DNA of 64,000 nucleotides from contig NZ_CP014335.1 of assembly GCF_001610955.1 (NCBI RefSeq), positions 2,613,001-2,677,000 of the forward strand. The letters run 5' to 3'. Made by a program: the position numbers and the translations under genes. Origin of the DNA: Geobacillus thermoleovorans. Its GTDB lineage: Bacteria; Bacillota; Bacilli; Bacillales; Anoxybacillaceae. Positions 33,859 through 42,580 of this stretch are shown piece by piece (position 1 is the stretch's first letter; each line of letters begins with the position of its first letter). Below the pieces are notes generated by a model. It was not told the origin of the DNA, searched no databases, and saw only the letters and a list, made by a program, of their open reading frames with translations.

Positions 33859-35588
33859 AAATGGATCGTGAACACGGTGCCGCGCCCCACTTTGCTCGCT
33901 ACGGTAATATATCCATGGTGAGCCTCAACCAAATGTTTCACAATCGCCAGGCCCAACCCCGTTCCGCCGGAATCGCGGCTGCGCGCCTTGTCGACGCGGT
34001 AAAAACGCTCAAAAATGCGCGGGATTTCTTTTTCCTCAATGCCGATTCCGGTGTCTTTCACATGGATCAGCACTTCTTTCTTCGTCTCTTCCGCCTCGAC
34101 AGCGACCCGTCCGTGCTCCGGCGTATACGTGATGGCGTTGGCGAGCAAGTTCAGCAAAATTTGCTTCATCCGATTTCTGTCACCGCGGATGACAAGCCCG
34201 GATGGCGATTCGATATGCAAATCAATTTGTTTTTCCGCCGCTTTTTGGCGAAACACAGCAGCCGCTTCGGCGATGACTTGAGCGATATCCACGTCTTCGA
34301 GTTGCAGCTGAAATCCGTGCTGCTCGATTTTCGACAAGTCCAACAGTTCCTCAACGAGCGTTTGCAGCCGTTCGCTTTCTTTTAAGATGATGGTCAAAAA
34401 ATGTTCGAGCGCCGCTTCATCCTTCATAGCGCCATCCAATAGCGTTTCGGCGAATCCTTTGATGGACGTCACCGGCGTTTTCAATTCGTGCGAAACGTTG
34501 GCGACAAAGTCTTTGCGGATTTGCTCAAGGCGCTTCAGCTCCGTAATGTCATGAAACACGACGACAATCCCTTTCCATTCGGCGTTCGTGCCAATAATGG
34601 GAGCCCCGTATACATCGAAATGTTTCCGCTCGATGCCAATCGTCAGCCGCATATGCCGGCGCATCGTCGTTTCAGTGATGAAAATATCATCGATAAACCG
34701 GACGATGTCGCGGTGCGGCAGCACATCGGCGTACGGACGGTACAAACAATCCGACGGATCGAGATGAAACTGAGTCTGGAACGCCCGATTGATGAGAGAA
34801 ATATGTCCGCGGTGGTCAATAAACAACAGGCCGCTGCCGACGTTTTCAATGAGCGTGTGAAGCCGATCGGTCTGAATTTCCCGCGCCCTGCTCATCTCCT
34901 GCAAATGGCGGGCCAGCCGGTTGATCGAGCGCACAAGCATCCCGGCCTCGTTATATTCACCATCGGGCACACGGGCGGCGTAATTGCCTTTTTCCAGCTC
35001 AAACGCCACTTTCGTCGCTTCTTCAATCGGCTTCATATATTGATTGGCGATTTTCCAGACGAGGGCGATGATGACAACGAGCGCCATCCCGAGGCTGCTC
35101 GTGAGCACGCCCCAAATTTGCTCGTTTACTTTTTGGAGTGAGCTCGTCGGTGTGCTTAAAACGACGTACCCGCTCCGTTCACCGCGCTCGTACGGGACGA
35201 TGTAGTAATAGACATCGTTTGTTTTTTCAATCACGGAAAAGCGGGGAAACTGCTTTTTGCGCAAAATCGCGCGGACGATGCGCTCATGGTCTTTGTCGCT
35301 GATCGCTGCGACGCGACCGCTGTCAAACCGCACCCGTTCTTCTTTATCGAGCACGGTGATGCGGGACGACAGTTCATTCCCCATTTCCTGCAAATCGGCG
35401 CGGATTTGCTCGAGCGGTTCATTTTCAAGCAAAATCGCAAGCGCTTGGGCCTCTTTTTCCATCCGTTTGTTCATCGTCTCGGCGTAAAAATCTTTCAGCA
35501 ATTGCCCGAGCAAAAGCCCGAGGGCGATCAACACCGTGGCGATGAGCGTCACGAGCCAAAACAAAAGGCGGGTGCGGAAGCTATTCAT
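33840..35588 (-). CDS. phoR: Phosphate-sensing histidine kinase PhoR
   Basis: A 582-residue membrane kinase. Two N-terminal membrane helices (LLFWLVTLIATVLIALGLLLG and a second near 160-180) enclose an extracytoplasmic sensor loop. HAMP, a PAS domain (VGSGLLFIDHRGHISLINRAF) and the kinase core follow. The phospho-acceptor His is in FVANVSHELKTPVTSIKGF, with N (NLLANAITYTPE), G1 (DTGIGIEEKEIPRIFERFYRV) and G2 (GGTGLGLAIVKHLVEAHHG) boxes. The ATG overlaps the phoP stop by 8 bp. Assigned PhoR from gene order with phoP and polA; ResE-like kinases are the main alternative. Confidence 0.9.
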   Translation of the reverse strand: MNSFRTRLLFWLVTLIATVLIALGLLLGQLLKDFYAETMNKRMEKEAQALAILLENEPLEQIRADLQEMGNELSSRITVLDKEERVRFDSGRVAAISDKDHERIVRAILRKKQFPRFSVIEKTNDVYYYIVPYERGERSGYVVLSTPTSSLQKVNEQIWGVLTSSLGMALVVIIALVWKIANQYMKPIEEATKVAFELEKGNYAARVPDGEYNEAGMLVRSINRLARHLQEMSRAREIQTDRLHTLIENVGSGLLFIDHRGHISLINRAFQTQFHLDPSDCLYRPYADVLPHRDIVRFIDDIFITETTMRRHMRLTIGIERKHFDVYGAPIIGTNAEWKGIVVVFHDITELKRLEQIRKDFVANVSHELKTPVTSIKGFAETLLDGAMKDEAALEHFLTIILKESERLQTLVEELLDLSKIEQHGFQLQLEDVDIAQVIAEAAAVFRQKAAEKQIDLHIESPSGLVIRGDRNRMKQILLNLLANAITYTPEHGRVAVEAEETKKEVLIHVKDTGIGIEEKEIPRIFERFYRVDKARSRDSGGTGLGLAIVKHLVEAHHGYITVASKVGRGTVFTIHFPKPGR

Positions 35589-36288
35589 GCCGCTTCGGTT
35601 CCTCCAACTTGTAGCCAAGGCCGCGCACCGTTTTAATGTACATCGGTTTTTTCGTATCGGTTTCGATCTTCTCGCGCAAGTGGCTGATATGGACGTCGAC
35701 AATGCGTGTATCGCCGGCAAACTCGTAGTTCCACACGGCGCTGAGCAGCTGGTCGCGCGTCAACACCCGCCCTTTATGGCGAGCCAAATAAAGGAGCAAC
35801 TCAAACTCTTTCGGCGTCAGCTCAAGCGGCTTGCCGTCGATCGTTGCTTCATAGCGTTCCGGAAAAATTTCCAGCTCGCCAACAACAAGCCGCTCGCTCG
35901 ATTCAGCCGCCGGCTGAACGATCTCCGTGCGGCGCAAAATCGCCTTGACGCGGGCAATGACTTCGCGCGGGCTGAACGGCTTTGTCATATAGTCGTCGGC
36001 GCCAAGCTCAAGACCAAGCACTTTGTCAAATTCATCATCGCGAGCCGTCAACATTAAAATCGGCGTCATGATTTGCTGCTGACGAAGCCGCTTGCACACA
36101 TCAACGCCGTCAAGCTTCGGCAGCATCAAGTCCAAAATAATGAGCGCCGGCTGCTCGGACGCTACTTTCACGAGCGCCTCTTCGCCATCGTGAGCGGTCA
36201 CGACGTGAAATCCGGCTTTCTCCAAATTGTACGACAACAGAGTCACAATCGGCTGTTCGTCATCGACAACTAAAATTTTTCGTCCCAT
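35581..36288 (-). CDS. phoP: Phosphate response regulator PhoP
   Basis: A 235-residue OmpR-type response regulator. The receiver has DDE (9-11), phospho-acceptor Asp53 (LILDLMLPKLDG) and Lys in DDYMTKPFSPREV. The winged-helix domain is ELTPKEFELLLYLARHKGRVLTRDQLL..RIVDVHISHLREKIE. Start ATG is preceded by GGAGGAG. Pairs with phoR in one operon. The Pho-box repeats at 5364-5402 are a likely target. Confidence 0.93.
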   Translation of the reverse strand: MGRKILVVDDEQPIVTLLSYNLEKAGFHVVTAHDGEEALVKVASEQPALIILDLMLPKLDGVDVCKRLRQQQIMTPILMLTARDDEFDKVLGLELGADDYMTKPFSPREVIARVKAILRRTEIVQPAAESSERLVVGELEIFPERYEATIDGKPLELTPKEFELLLYLARHKGRVLTRDQLLSAVWNYEFAGDTRIVDVHISHLREKIETDTKKPMYIKTVRGLGYKLEEPKRHE

Positions 36289-36357
36289 GCCGCTCCTCCA
36301 TCCCGTCCAATGGTTTCTGCCTTTATGATACCACAATTGACGCCTTGATTCGGACAA

Positions 36358-36412
36358 AAAAAAGAAAAAAGGGCGTTTTCCTGCGGACAGGTTGCCCTCG
36401 GAAAACTGCCCC
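36358..36412 (-). terminator. Terminator after the MaoC-like gene
   Basis: On the minus strand GGGCAGTTTTCC pairs with GGAAAACGCCC around a loop of about 18 nt, then six T, C and eight T. It separates the citZ-icd-mdh side from phoPR. Confidence 0.85.
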
Positions 36413-36496
36413 TCGCGTTTGGCTGGCTTCCTTTGGCGGAAAGCGGCATGAAACTCCCCCTTTGTTTCGAAGTGGGGGACTGCTTTCAACATGAGG

Positions 36497-36964
36497 TCAA
36501 AAGTTCTCGAGCACCCGCCCGTCTAGGCGCGGCAACGTATGCGGCGGGCAGACAGACAGCGTTCCGTCAAGCACCGTCTCCGCACCGCGCGTCGCCATGA
36601 CGGACAACGTCACGCAATGGCCCGCCTCATCGACATCGGCGACTTCGAGCAAAAATTCGAGCGTTTCATAATGATAAACTGGGCGGAGAAAGCGAAGATC
36701 CTGCCGCGTAATGTAGCTGCCCGGGCCCGGCAAATATTTGGAGACCGCGGAAGTGATCATCCCCGTCAACATGACCGGCGGCACGACCGGTTTTCCAAAC
36801 GGCGTCTGTGAAGCATAATCATGCTGGATATAGAGCGGATTGGCATCATCCGTCAGCCCAAGATAAAGAAGCAAGTCTTTGTCTTCGATGGCGGCTTGGA
36901 ACACGAGCTTTTCCCCCGCTTGAATTTCCCCGATCCGTCTCCCGAGCTTTCGTTTTTTCAACAT
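36497..36964 (-). CDS. MaoC-like hot-dog protein with altered active site
   Basis: A 155-residue hot-dog fold protein of the MaoC/(R)-hydratase class. The hydratase motif D-x-N-P-L-H-x-D is seen as DANPLYIQHDYA (from Asp40): the catalytic His position is Tyr45 and the second Asp is Gln47. The rest (TPFGKPVVPPVML, YITRQDLRFLRPVYHYETLEF) fits well. Loss of His argues against enoyl-CoA hydratase action; it may bind acyl groups or work as a thioesterase. The start is ATG 36962-36964 with AAGGGGTGGG upstream. It follows mdh on the same strand. Confidence 0.75.
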   Translation of the reverse strand: MLKKRKLGRRIGEIQAGEKLVFQAAIEDKDLLLYLGLTDDANPLYIQHDYASQTPFGKPVVPPVMLTGMITSAVSKYLPGPGSYITRQDLRFLRPVYHYETLEFLLEVADVDEAGHCVTLSVMATRGAETVLDGTLSVCPPHTLPRLDGRVLENF

Positions 36965-37048
36965 GTTCCCACCCCTTCGTTGTCTAGAAAGCGCTTTCAT
37001 TGACTGTGGGCAAAAATCCGGGGCAATGCCCGAATTTTTGCCTCGCCG

Positions 37049-37988
37049 CTATTCCAGCATGCGCATGACATTTTTAACGGATTCGACGGATTTGGCGAGC
37101 GCCGCTTTTTCCTCTTCGGTCAGCTCGAGCTCGATCACTTTCTCGATGCCGTTGCCGCCGAGGATCGTCGGCACGCCCAAATAAATGCCTTCATAGCCGT
37201 ATTCGCCTTCAAGGTAGGCGATCGCCGGCAAAATGCGGCGCTGGTCTTTCAAAATCGCTTCAACCATTTCGACAAGCGAGGCGGCCGGTGCGTAGTAGGC
37301 GCTGCCGTTGCCGAGCAGGTTGACGATTTCACCGCCGCCTTTGCGCGTCCGCTCAACGATGGCGTCCAAACGATCTTTCGGAATGAGTTTTTCGAGCGGA
37401 ATGCCGCCGGCGTACGAGTAGCGGACGAGCGGCACCATGTCATCGCCATGGCCGCCTAAAACAAACCCAGTGACATCTTTTACCGAAATGTTCAGCTCCT
37501 CGGCGACGAACGTGCGGAAGCGCGCCGTATCCAAGACGCCCGACTGGCCGATGACGCGGTTTTTCGGGAATCCGGATTCCTTAAAGACCGTATACGTCAT
37601 CGCATCGACCGGGTTCGTCAAGACGATGATGTAGCAGTTCGGCGAGTACTTGACGACTTCCTTCGTCACTTGCTTCATAATTTTTTGGTTCGTCGTCACC
37701 AAATCGTCGCGGCTCATGCCCGGCTTGCGGGCGATGCCTGCTGTGATGACGACGATGTCGGAATCGGCTGTGTCAGCGTAATCCGATGTGCCGATGATAT
37801 TCGCGTCAAAGCCGAGCACCGGGCTTGCCTCGAGCATATCGAGCGCCTTCCCTTTCGTTGGGTTCTCAAGCTGCGGAATATCGACCAACACGACGTCGCC
37901 GAGCTCTTTTTGCGCCAAAAGGAACGCCGTCGTCGCCCCCGTGAATCCGGCGCCGATCACCGAGATTTTTTTTCCGTTTCATCGCCAT
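37049..37988 (-). pseudogene. mdh: Malate dehydrogenase, start region frameshifted
   Basis: NAD-dependent malate dehydrogenase of the TCA cycle, LDH-like Bacillus type. The body is intact: [15 protein letters not shown] (NAD site), [27 protein letters not shown], active-site His in [10 protein letters not shown]. The natural N-terminus MAMKRKK(I)SVIGAG starts at ATG 37986-37988, but the codons run CGG-A8-TCTCGG; with eight A the frame is lost, with seven it would be correct. Translation as read could only start at GTG 37958-37960 (MIGAGFTG, 303 residues), lacking a good ribosome site and the first strand residues. Sequence error or slippage-prone run; the enzyme is probably made. Confidence 0.88.
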
Positions 37989-38014
37989 CGTTTGCCATCC
38001 CTTTCCTTCAAAGG

Positions 38015-39286
38015 TTAGTCCATATTGCGGATGAGCGCATCAGCAAATTCGGAGCATTTCACTTCCGTCGCCCCTTCCATCAGGCGGGCGAAGTCATACG
38101 TGACGATTTTCGCGGCGATGGTTTTCTCCATCGCTTTGATGATCAATTTCGCTGCTTCGTTCCAACCAAGATGCTCAAACATCATGACGCCCGAGAGAAT
38201 GACGGACGACGGGTTGACTTTGTCAAGCCCTGCGTATTTCGGCGCCGTGCCGTGCGTCGCTTCGAAAATCGCGTGGCCGGTTTCGTAGTTGATGTTGGCC
38301 CCCGGCGCGATGCCGATGCCGCCGACTTGAGCGGCCAGCGCGTCGGAAATGTAGTCGCCGTTTAAGTTCATCGTCGCGATGACGTCAAATTCGCGCGGAC
38401 GCGTCAAAATTTGTTGCAGGAAGATGTCGGCGATGACATCTTTGATAATGATTTTGCCGGACGCTTCCGCATCAGCAAGCGCTTTGTTCGCCGCTTCCTT
38501 GCCTTCCGTTTCAACGATTCGGTCGTATTGCGCCCACGTGAACACTTTGTCGGCGAATTCTTCCTCCGCCAATTCATAACCCCAGTTTTTAAACGCGCCT
38601 TCGGTGAATTTCATAATGTTTCCTTTATGAACGAGCGTCACCGACTTGCGGCCGTGTTCGATCGCGTAGTTGATCGCCGCGCGCACAAGCCGTTTCGTCC
38701 CTTGTTCGGAAATCGGTTTAATGCCGATGCCGGACGTTTCCGGGAAGCGGATTTTGCGCACGCCCATTTCGTTTTGCAAAAAGTCGATGACTTTTTTCAC
38801 TTCCGGCGTGCCTTTGGCATATTCAATGCCAGCGTAGATGTCTTCCGTGTTTTCCCGGAAAATGACCATATCGGTGTCTTCCGGGCGTTTCACCGGCGAC
38901 GGAACGCCTGGGAAGTAGCGAACCGGGCGCAAGCAGACAAACAGGTCGAGCTCTTGGCGGAGCGCTACGTTCAGCGAGCGGATGCCGCCGCCGACCGGCG
39001 TCGTCAACGGCCCTTTAATGGCGATTATGTATTCGCGGATCGTCTCAAGCGTTTCATCCGGAAGCCAGCTGCCCGTCAGCTTGTACGCTTTTTCACCAGC
39101 GAGCACTTCCTTCCAGACGATTTTTTTCTCACCTTTGTACGCTTTTTCCACCGCTGCTTCGAGCACGCGCGAAGCGGCCGCCCAAATGTCCGGGCCGGTT
39201 CCATCCCCCTCGATGAACGGAATGATCGGGTTGTTCGGAACGTTGAGCACACCATTTTGGACTGTAATTTTTTCTCCTTGCGTCAC
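38015..39286 (-). CDS. icd: Isocitrate dehydrogenase (NADP)
   Basis: A 423-residue NADP-dependent isocitrate dehydrogenase of the TCA cycle. [12 protein letters not shown], the substrate loop [31 protein letters not shown] and phosphorylation-loop Ser in that stretch, and the NADP part [19 protein letters not shown] are all present. The start is GTG 39284-39286 ([12 protein letters not shown]); GGGGG lies 8 nt upstream. This gives the same length as the B. subtilis enzyme. It stands between citZ and mdh in the usual operon order. Confidence 0.95.
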   Translation of the reverse strand: MTQGEKITVQNGVLNVPNNPIIPFIEGDGTGPDIWAAASRVLEAAVEKAYKGEKKIVWKEVLAGEKAYKLTGSWLPDETLETIREYIIAIKGPLTTPVGGGIRSLNVALRQELDLFVCLRPVRYFPGVPSPVKRPEDTDMVIFRENTEDIYAGIEYAKGTPEVKKVIDFLQNEMGVRKIRFPETSGIGIKPISEQGTKRLVRAAINYAIEHGRKSVTLVHKGNIMKFTEGAFKNWGYELAEEEFADKVFTWAQYDRIVETEGKEAANKALADAEASGKIIIKDVIADIFLQQILTRPREFDVIATMNLNGDYISDALAAQVGGIGIAPGANINYETGHAIFEATHGTAPKYAGLDKVNPSSVILSGVMMFEHLGWNEAAKLIIKAMEKTIAAKIVTYDFARLMEGATEVKCSEFADALIRNMD

Positions 39287-39358
39287 GAGCAAAACCCCCA
39301 ATGCAGTTTTTTTATAAAAAGGCGTGAAGGCGCGCCTTCACCGCCTTGTCCACTTGTT

Positions 39359-40477
39359 TTAGCCGCGCTCGTCGATCGGCACGTACGCCCGCTTGCCTGG
39401 GCCGGTGTACTCAGCGCGCGGACGGATGAGACGGTTGTTGTCGTATTGTTCCAAGATGTGAGCCAACCATCCCGAGGTGCGGCTGACGGCAAAAATCGGC
39501 GTAAACAAATCATGATCGATTCCTAGACAATGGTAAACCGAGGCGGAATAAAAGTCAACGTTCGGCGGCAGCGCTTTTTCCGATGTGACGATTTCTTCAA
39601 TCTTCGTCGACATTTCATACCAATGCGGCTCGCCGACGAGCTTCGTCAGTTTTTCCGACATTTTTTTCAAATGTTTGGCGCGCGGGTCGCCTTTTCGGTA
39701 AACGCGATGGCCAAAGCCCATAATTTTTTCTTTGTTGGCGAGCTTTCTGCGGATGTATGGCTCGACGTTGTCGACCGTGCCGATTTCCGTCAACATTTTC
39801 ATCACCGCTTCGTTCGCCCCGCCGTGAAGCGGCCCTTTCAAGGCTCCGATCGCCGCCGTGATGCCGGAATAAATATCGGACAGCGTGGCTACGCAGACGC
39901 GCGCCGTGAACGTCGACGCGTTCAACTCGTGGTCGGCATGCAGCACGAGCGCCTTGTTGAACGCTTCCGTGGCGATGTCGTCTGGTTCTTTGCCGGTCAG
40001 CATGTACAAGAAATTGGCAGCAAAGCTCAAATCTTTGCGCGGCGCAACCGGTTCCAACCCTTTGCGCACGCGGGCGAAGGCGGTGACAATCGTCGGGATT
40101 TTCGCCTGCAGGCGAATGGCTTTCCGATAATTCGCCTCTTTCGTCATCACATCCGCCTCTTCGTCATACAAGCCGAGAAGCGATACCGCGGTGCGCAAAG
40201 CCGCCATCGGATGCACCTTGTCAATCGGATACAGCTTGAAGTGTTCAATGATTTCATTTGGAATTTCAGCGTTTTCCGCCAACTGTTTCTTTAATTCCTC
40301 AAGCTGCTCTTTCGTCGGCAGTTCGCGATGCCAAAGCAAATAAACGACTTCTTCGAAGGAAGCGTTTTCGGCTAAATCGTCAATGTCATAACCGACATAC
40401 GTCAACGTGTCATCGATGATCGAACTGATGCTTGAAGTTGTGGCCACAACTCCCTCTAACCCACGGGTTACTGTCAT
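39359..40477 (-). CDS. citZ: Citrate synthase
   Basis: A 372-residue type I-like citrate synthase of Gram-positive bacteria. Catalytic His and Asp are in LHADHELNASTFTARV, GPLHGGANEAVMKML and FYSASVYHCLGIDHDLFTPIFAVSRTSGW. The start is ATG 40475-40477 with AGAAGGGGAG before it; upstream in-frame residues are not family-like. First gene of citZ-icd-mdh. Confidence 0.95.
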   Translation of the reverse strand: MTVTRGLEGVVATTSSISSIIDDTLTYVGYDIDDLAENASFEEVVYLLWHRELPTKEQLEELKKQLAENAEIPNEIIEHFKLYPIDKVHPMAALRTAVSLLGLYDEEADVMTKEANYRKAIRLQAKIPTIVTAFARVRKGLEPVAPRKDLSFAANFLYMLTGKEPDDIATEAFNKALVLHADHELNASTFTARVCVATLSDIYSGITAAIGALKGPLHGGANEAVMKMLTEIGTVDNVEPYIRRKLANKEKIMGFGHRVYRKGDPRAKHLKKMSEKLTKLVGEPHWYEMSTKIEEIVTSEKALPPNVDFYSASVYHCLGIDHDLFTPIFAVSRTSGWLAHILEQYDNNRLIRPRAEYTGPGKRAYVPIDERG

Positions 40478-40654
40478 GTTCAATCTCCCCTTCTCTTCAT
40501 AAGTTCCGGCCATAACGACCGATGGCCGATGAGCGCTTGCTCGAAATGGAGGCAAAAACAAACGCGCGCGCGAAAGTGCTTACATGACGCCGGCGACAAC
40601 CGCCCCGTCGCAACAGCTGCACAATGCTTGGCCGAAAACTCACTCACGTTTATT

Positions 40655-40683
40655 ATTATAAACAATTATCAGACTTTTGTCAG
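40655..40683 (-). promoter_or_regulatory. citZ operon promoter, possible CcpC dyad
   Basis: On the minus strand -35 CTGACA (40678-40683), 17-bp spacer and consensus -10 TATAAT (40655-40660). The spacer and -10 hold ATAATTGTTTAT, an ATAA/TTAT dyad of the sort bound by CcpC in B. subtilis TCA genes. CcpC binding is a guess; the promoter is clear. The leader to citZ is about 170 nt. Confidence 0.75.
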
Positions 40684-40770
40684 CTGTCACACGTCAAAAG
40701 AAATGATGATCAGGAATAAAATGGAAATCGATTCATCTCAAAACGGAGGATCCCACACACCGCCTGATGA

Positions 40771-41226
40771 TCAAAAATATTCTACCATTTTGATGACCGT
40801 ATAGGCAATGCCAGCGCCGATCAATGGACCAACCGCCACCCCATGAAACAGCGAAACCGCGAGGATGGTGCCGAATGCAAGCGCGGCGGTCATATGCGGG
40901 TCATTGGCAAGGAGCGTTACTCCATTTTTGGCGATCAAGGCGACAAAAATGCCAGATGCGAGCGCCACCCAGGCCGACAACGACTGCAGAGAGCCGACAA
41001 GCTGCCGAAAGCCGATCTCCCCAGAAGCGATGGGAGCGAGCACGGCGATCGTAATGACCGTCACTCCCCAGTTGATCCCTTTGGACTGAATGATCGGCAG
41101 CACTTTTTGATCCAAGCCGACAAGTTTGATGGCCAACAGCACAACGACGGCGACAATAAGCGACTTGTTTTTCGCAAGAAAGCCGAGCGCAAGCAACAAC
41201 AATAAAAACAACACCGGTTCGTTCAC
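40771..41226 (-). CDS. ytwI: DUF441 membrane protein (YtwI)
   Basis: A 151-residue protein with four or five membrane helices and the DUF441 pattern (GFLAKNKSLIVAVVVLLAIK, GINWGVTVITIAVLAPIASG, LFHGVAVGPLIGAGIAYTVIK). Function unknown. It sits between citZ and the divergent ytvI gene, as in B. subtilis. Initiation at ATG 41224-41226, with AGGAAAGGACGG before it. Confidence 0.88.
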   Translation of the reverse strand: MNEPVLFLLLLLALGFLAKNKSLIVAVVVLLAIKLVGLDQKVLPIIQSKGINWGVTVITIAVLAPIASGEIGFRQLVGSLQSLSAWVALASGIFVALIAKNGVTLLANDPHMTAALAFGTILAVSLFHGVAVGPLIGAGIAYTVIKMVEYF

Positions 41227-41319
41227 GGTCGTCCGTCCTTTCCTATGAAACTTGTCTTTTTGCTTCCCCGTAAGAAAACGTGTAATATATCAATATGGAA
41301 CGTCGTTGGAGGTGAAACA

Positions 41320-42438
41320 TTGTCCCGAGTTTATGTTGATCGCTTTTTGCGCTTTTTTCTTGTCATCGCCGCTGTCGCGCTCGGCGCCATCGCTATGTAC
41401 TACATCGCGACGGTGACGTATCCGTTCATCATCGCCTTTTTCATCGCGATGATCATCAACCCGCTCGTCGATGCTTTGGAGCGGAAAGCGAAAATGCCGC
41501 GCTGGCTCGCGGTCAGCGTCACGCTCATCATGTTGTTTGCCGCGGTCGCCGGCTTGGTCACGCTTCTTGTTGCCGAAATCGTTTCGGGAACGCAATATTT
41601 AGCCCGCGTCGTGCCGGAAAAATTTCAAGCATTGATCACGTACATGGAGACGTTCGTCGCCGACCAAATCATCCCGATTTACAAAGATTTGGCCGGGATG
41701 TTTAAAAGTTTAAGCGCCGCCCAACAGGATACGATTATGCAAAACATTCAAGCCGTCGGAAAAAAAATTGGGACGACGGTTGGTGAATTTGTCCAGAGCA
41801 TCCTGCAAAACATTCCGCAGCTTCTCGCCTGGCTGCCGAATGCCGCGACCGTGTTTATTTTTTCGCTGTTGGCGACGTTTTTCATCAGCAAAGACTGGCA
41901 CCGTCTGATGCGCATGGCGCAGCAATGGCTGCCGACGAAAGCCCGCACAAGCGGAAAAACGGTGTTTCTTGATTTAAAGCGGGCGCTGTTTGGCTTTATC
42001 AAAGCGCAGGCGACGCTCATTTCGATTACGACGGTCATCGTGTTGATCGGCTTGCTTATTTTGCGCGTCGATTACGCCATTACGATCGCATTGATCATCG
42101 GGTTCGTCGATCTTTTGCCATATTTGGGAACGGGGATTGTATTTGTTCCTTGGATCATTTACACCATGGCTAGCGGCGACATTCCGTTTGCCATCGGATT
42201 GGGCGTGCTGTATGTCGTCGTCCTCGTCCAACGGCAAATCATGGAGCCGAAAGTGCTTTCTTCAACGATCGGCCTCGATCCGCTCGCGACGCTCATCGCC
42301 TTGTTCGTCGGCTTCAAACTGCTCGGCTTTCTCGGCTTGATTGCCGGCCCCGTCGCGCTTGTCATCATCCGCACGCTCCATAGCGCCAATGTTTTTCGTG
42401 ATCTTTGGCGCTTTATTATCGGCAAGCCGGCCACGTAA
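41320..42438 (+). CDS. ytvI: YtvI-type membrane protein (AI-2E transporter superfamily)
   Basis: A 372-residue integral membrane protein with about eight helices in the AI-2E exporter/PerM superfamily. In B. subtilis YtvI is a sporulation-linked membrane protein. VDLLPYLGTGIVFVPW and QRQIMEPKVLSSTIGLDPLATLIALFVGFKLLG are the conserved loop and tail. The start is TTG 41320-41322 (MSRVYVDRF): GGAGGTG lies 6 nt before it, and the longer upstream frame has no ribosome site. It gives the family's usual length. Substrate, if any, is unknown. Confidence 0.88.
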   Translation: MSRVYVDRFLRFFLVIAAVALGAIAMYYIATVTYPFIIAFFIAMIINPLVDALERKAKMPRWLAVSVTLIMLFAAVAGLVTLLVAEIVSGTQYLARVVPEKFQALITYMETFVADQIIPIYKDLAGMFKSLSAAQQDTIMQNIQAVGKKIGTTVGEFVQSILQNIPQLLAWLPNAATVFIFSLLATFFISKDWHRLMRMAQQWLPTKARTSGKTVFLDLKRALFGFIKAQATLISITTVIVLIGLLILRVDYAITIALIIGFVDLLPYLGTGIVFVPWIIYTMASGDIPFAIGLGVLYVVVLVQRQIMEPKVLSSTIGLDPLATLIALFVGFKLLGFLGLIAGPVALVIIRTLHSANVFRDLWRFIIGKPAT

Positions 42439-42534
42439 TCGAAGGGAGCTGTCTCAAAAGCTCGGCTTTCTATAATAGGAATACAATCTTTCGTTTCACA
42501 AAGATGTTTAATGGGTATATAGGACGATGCGAAA

Positions 42535-42568
42535 GGGTGTCCCGCTGCTTTTGGGACACCCTGTTTTG
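42535..42568. terminator. Bidirectional terminator between ytvI and pyk
   Basis: GGGTGTCCC/GGGACACCC is a perfect 9-bp stem with loop GCTGCTTTT; TGTTTT follows on the plus strand and TTTCGC on the minus strand. It serves convergent ytvI and pyk. Confidence 0.8.
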
Positions 42569-42580
42569 CTGCAACGTCCG

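Noticed and set aside
37049..37960. mdh taken as a normal gene starting at GTG 37960
   Set aside because: The GTG lacks a ribosome site and cuts off conserved residues; the intact N-terminus is present one base out of frame just upstream.
38411..39526. 371-codon open frame antisense to icd and citZ
   Set aside because: A GC-rich shadow frame; the opposite strand carries clear enzyme genes and the translated text is Arg/Phe-rich without motifs.
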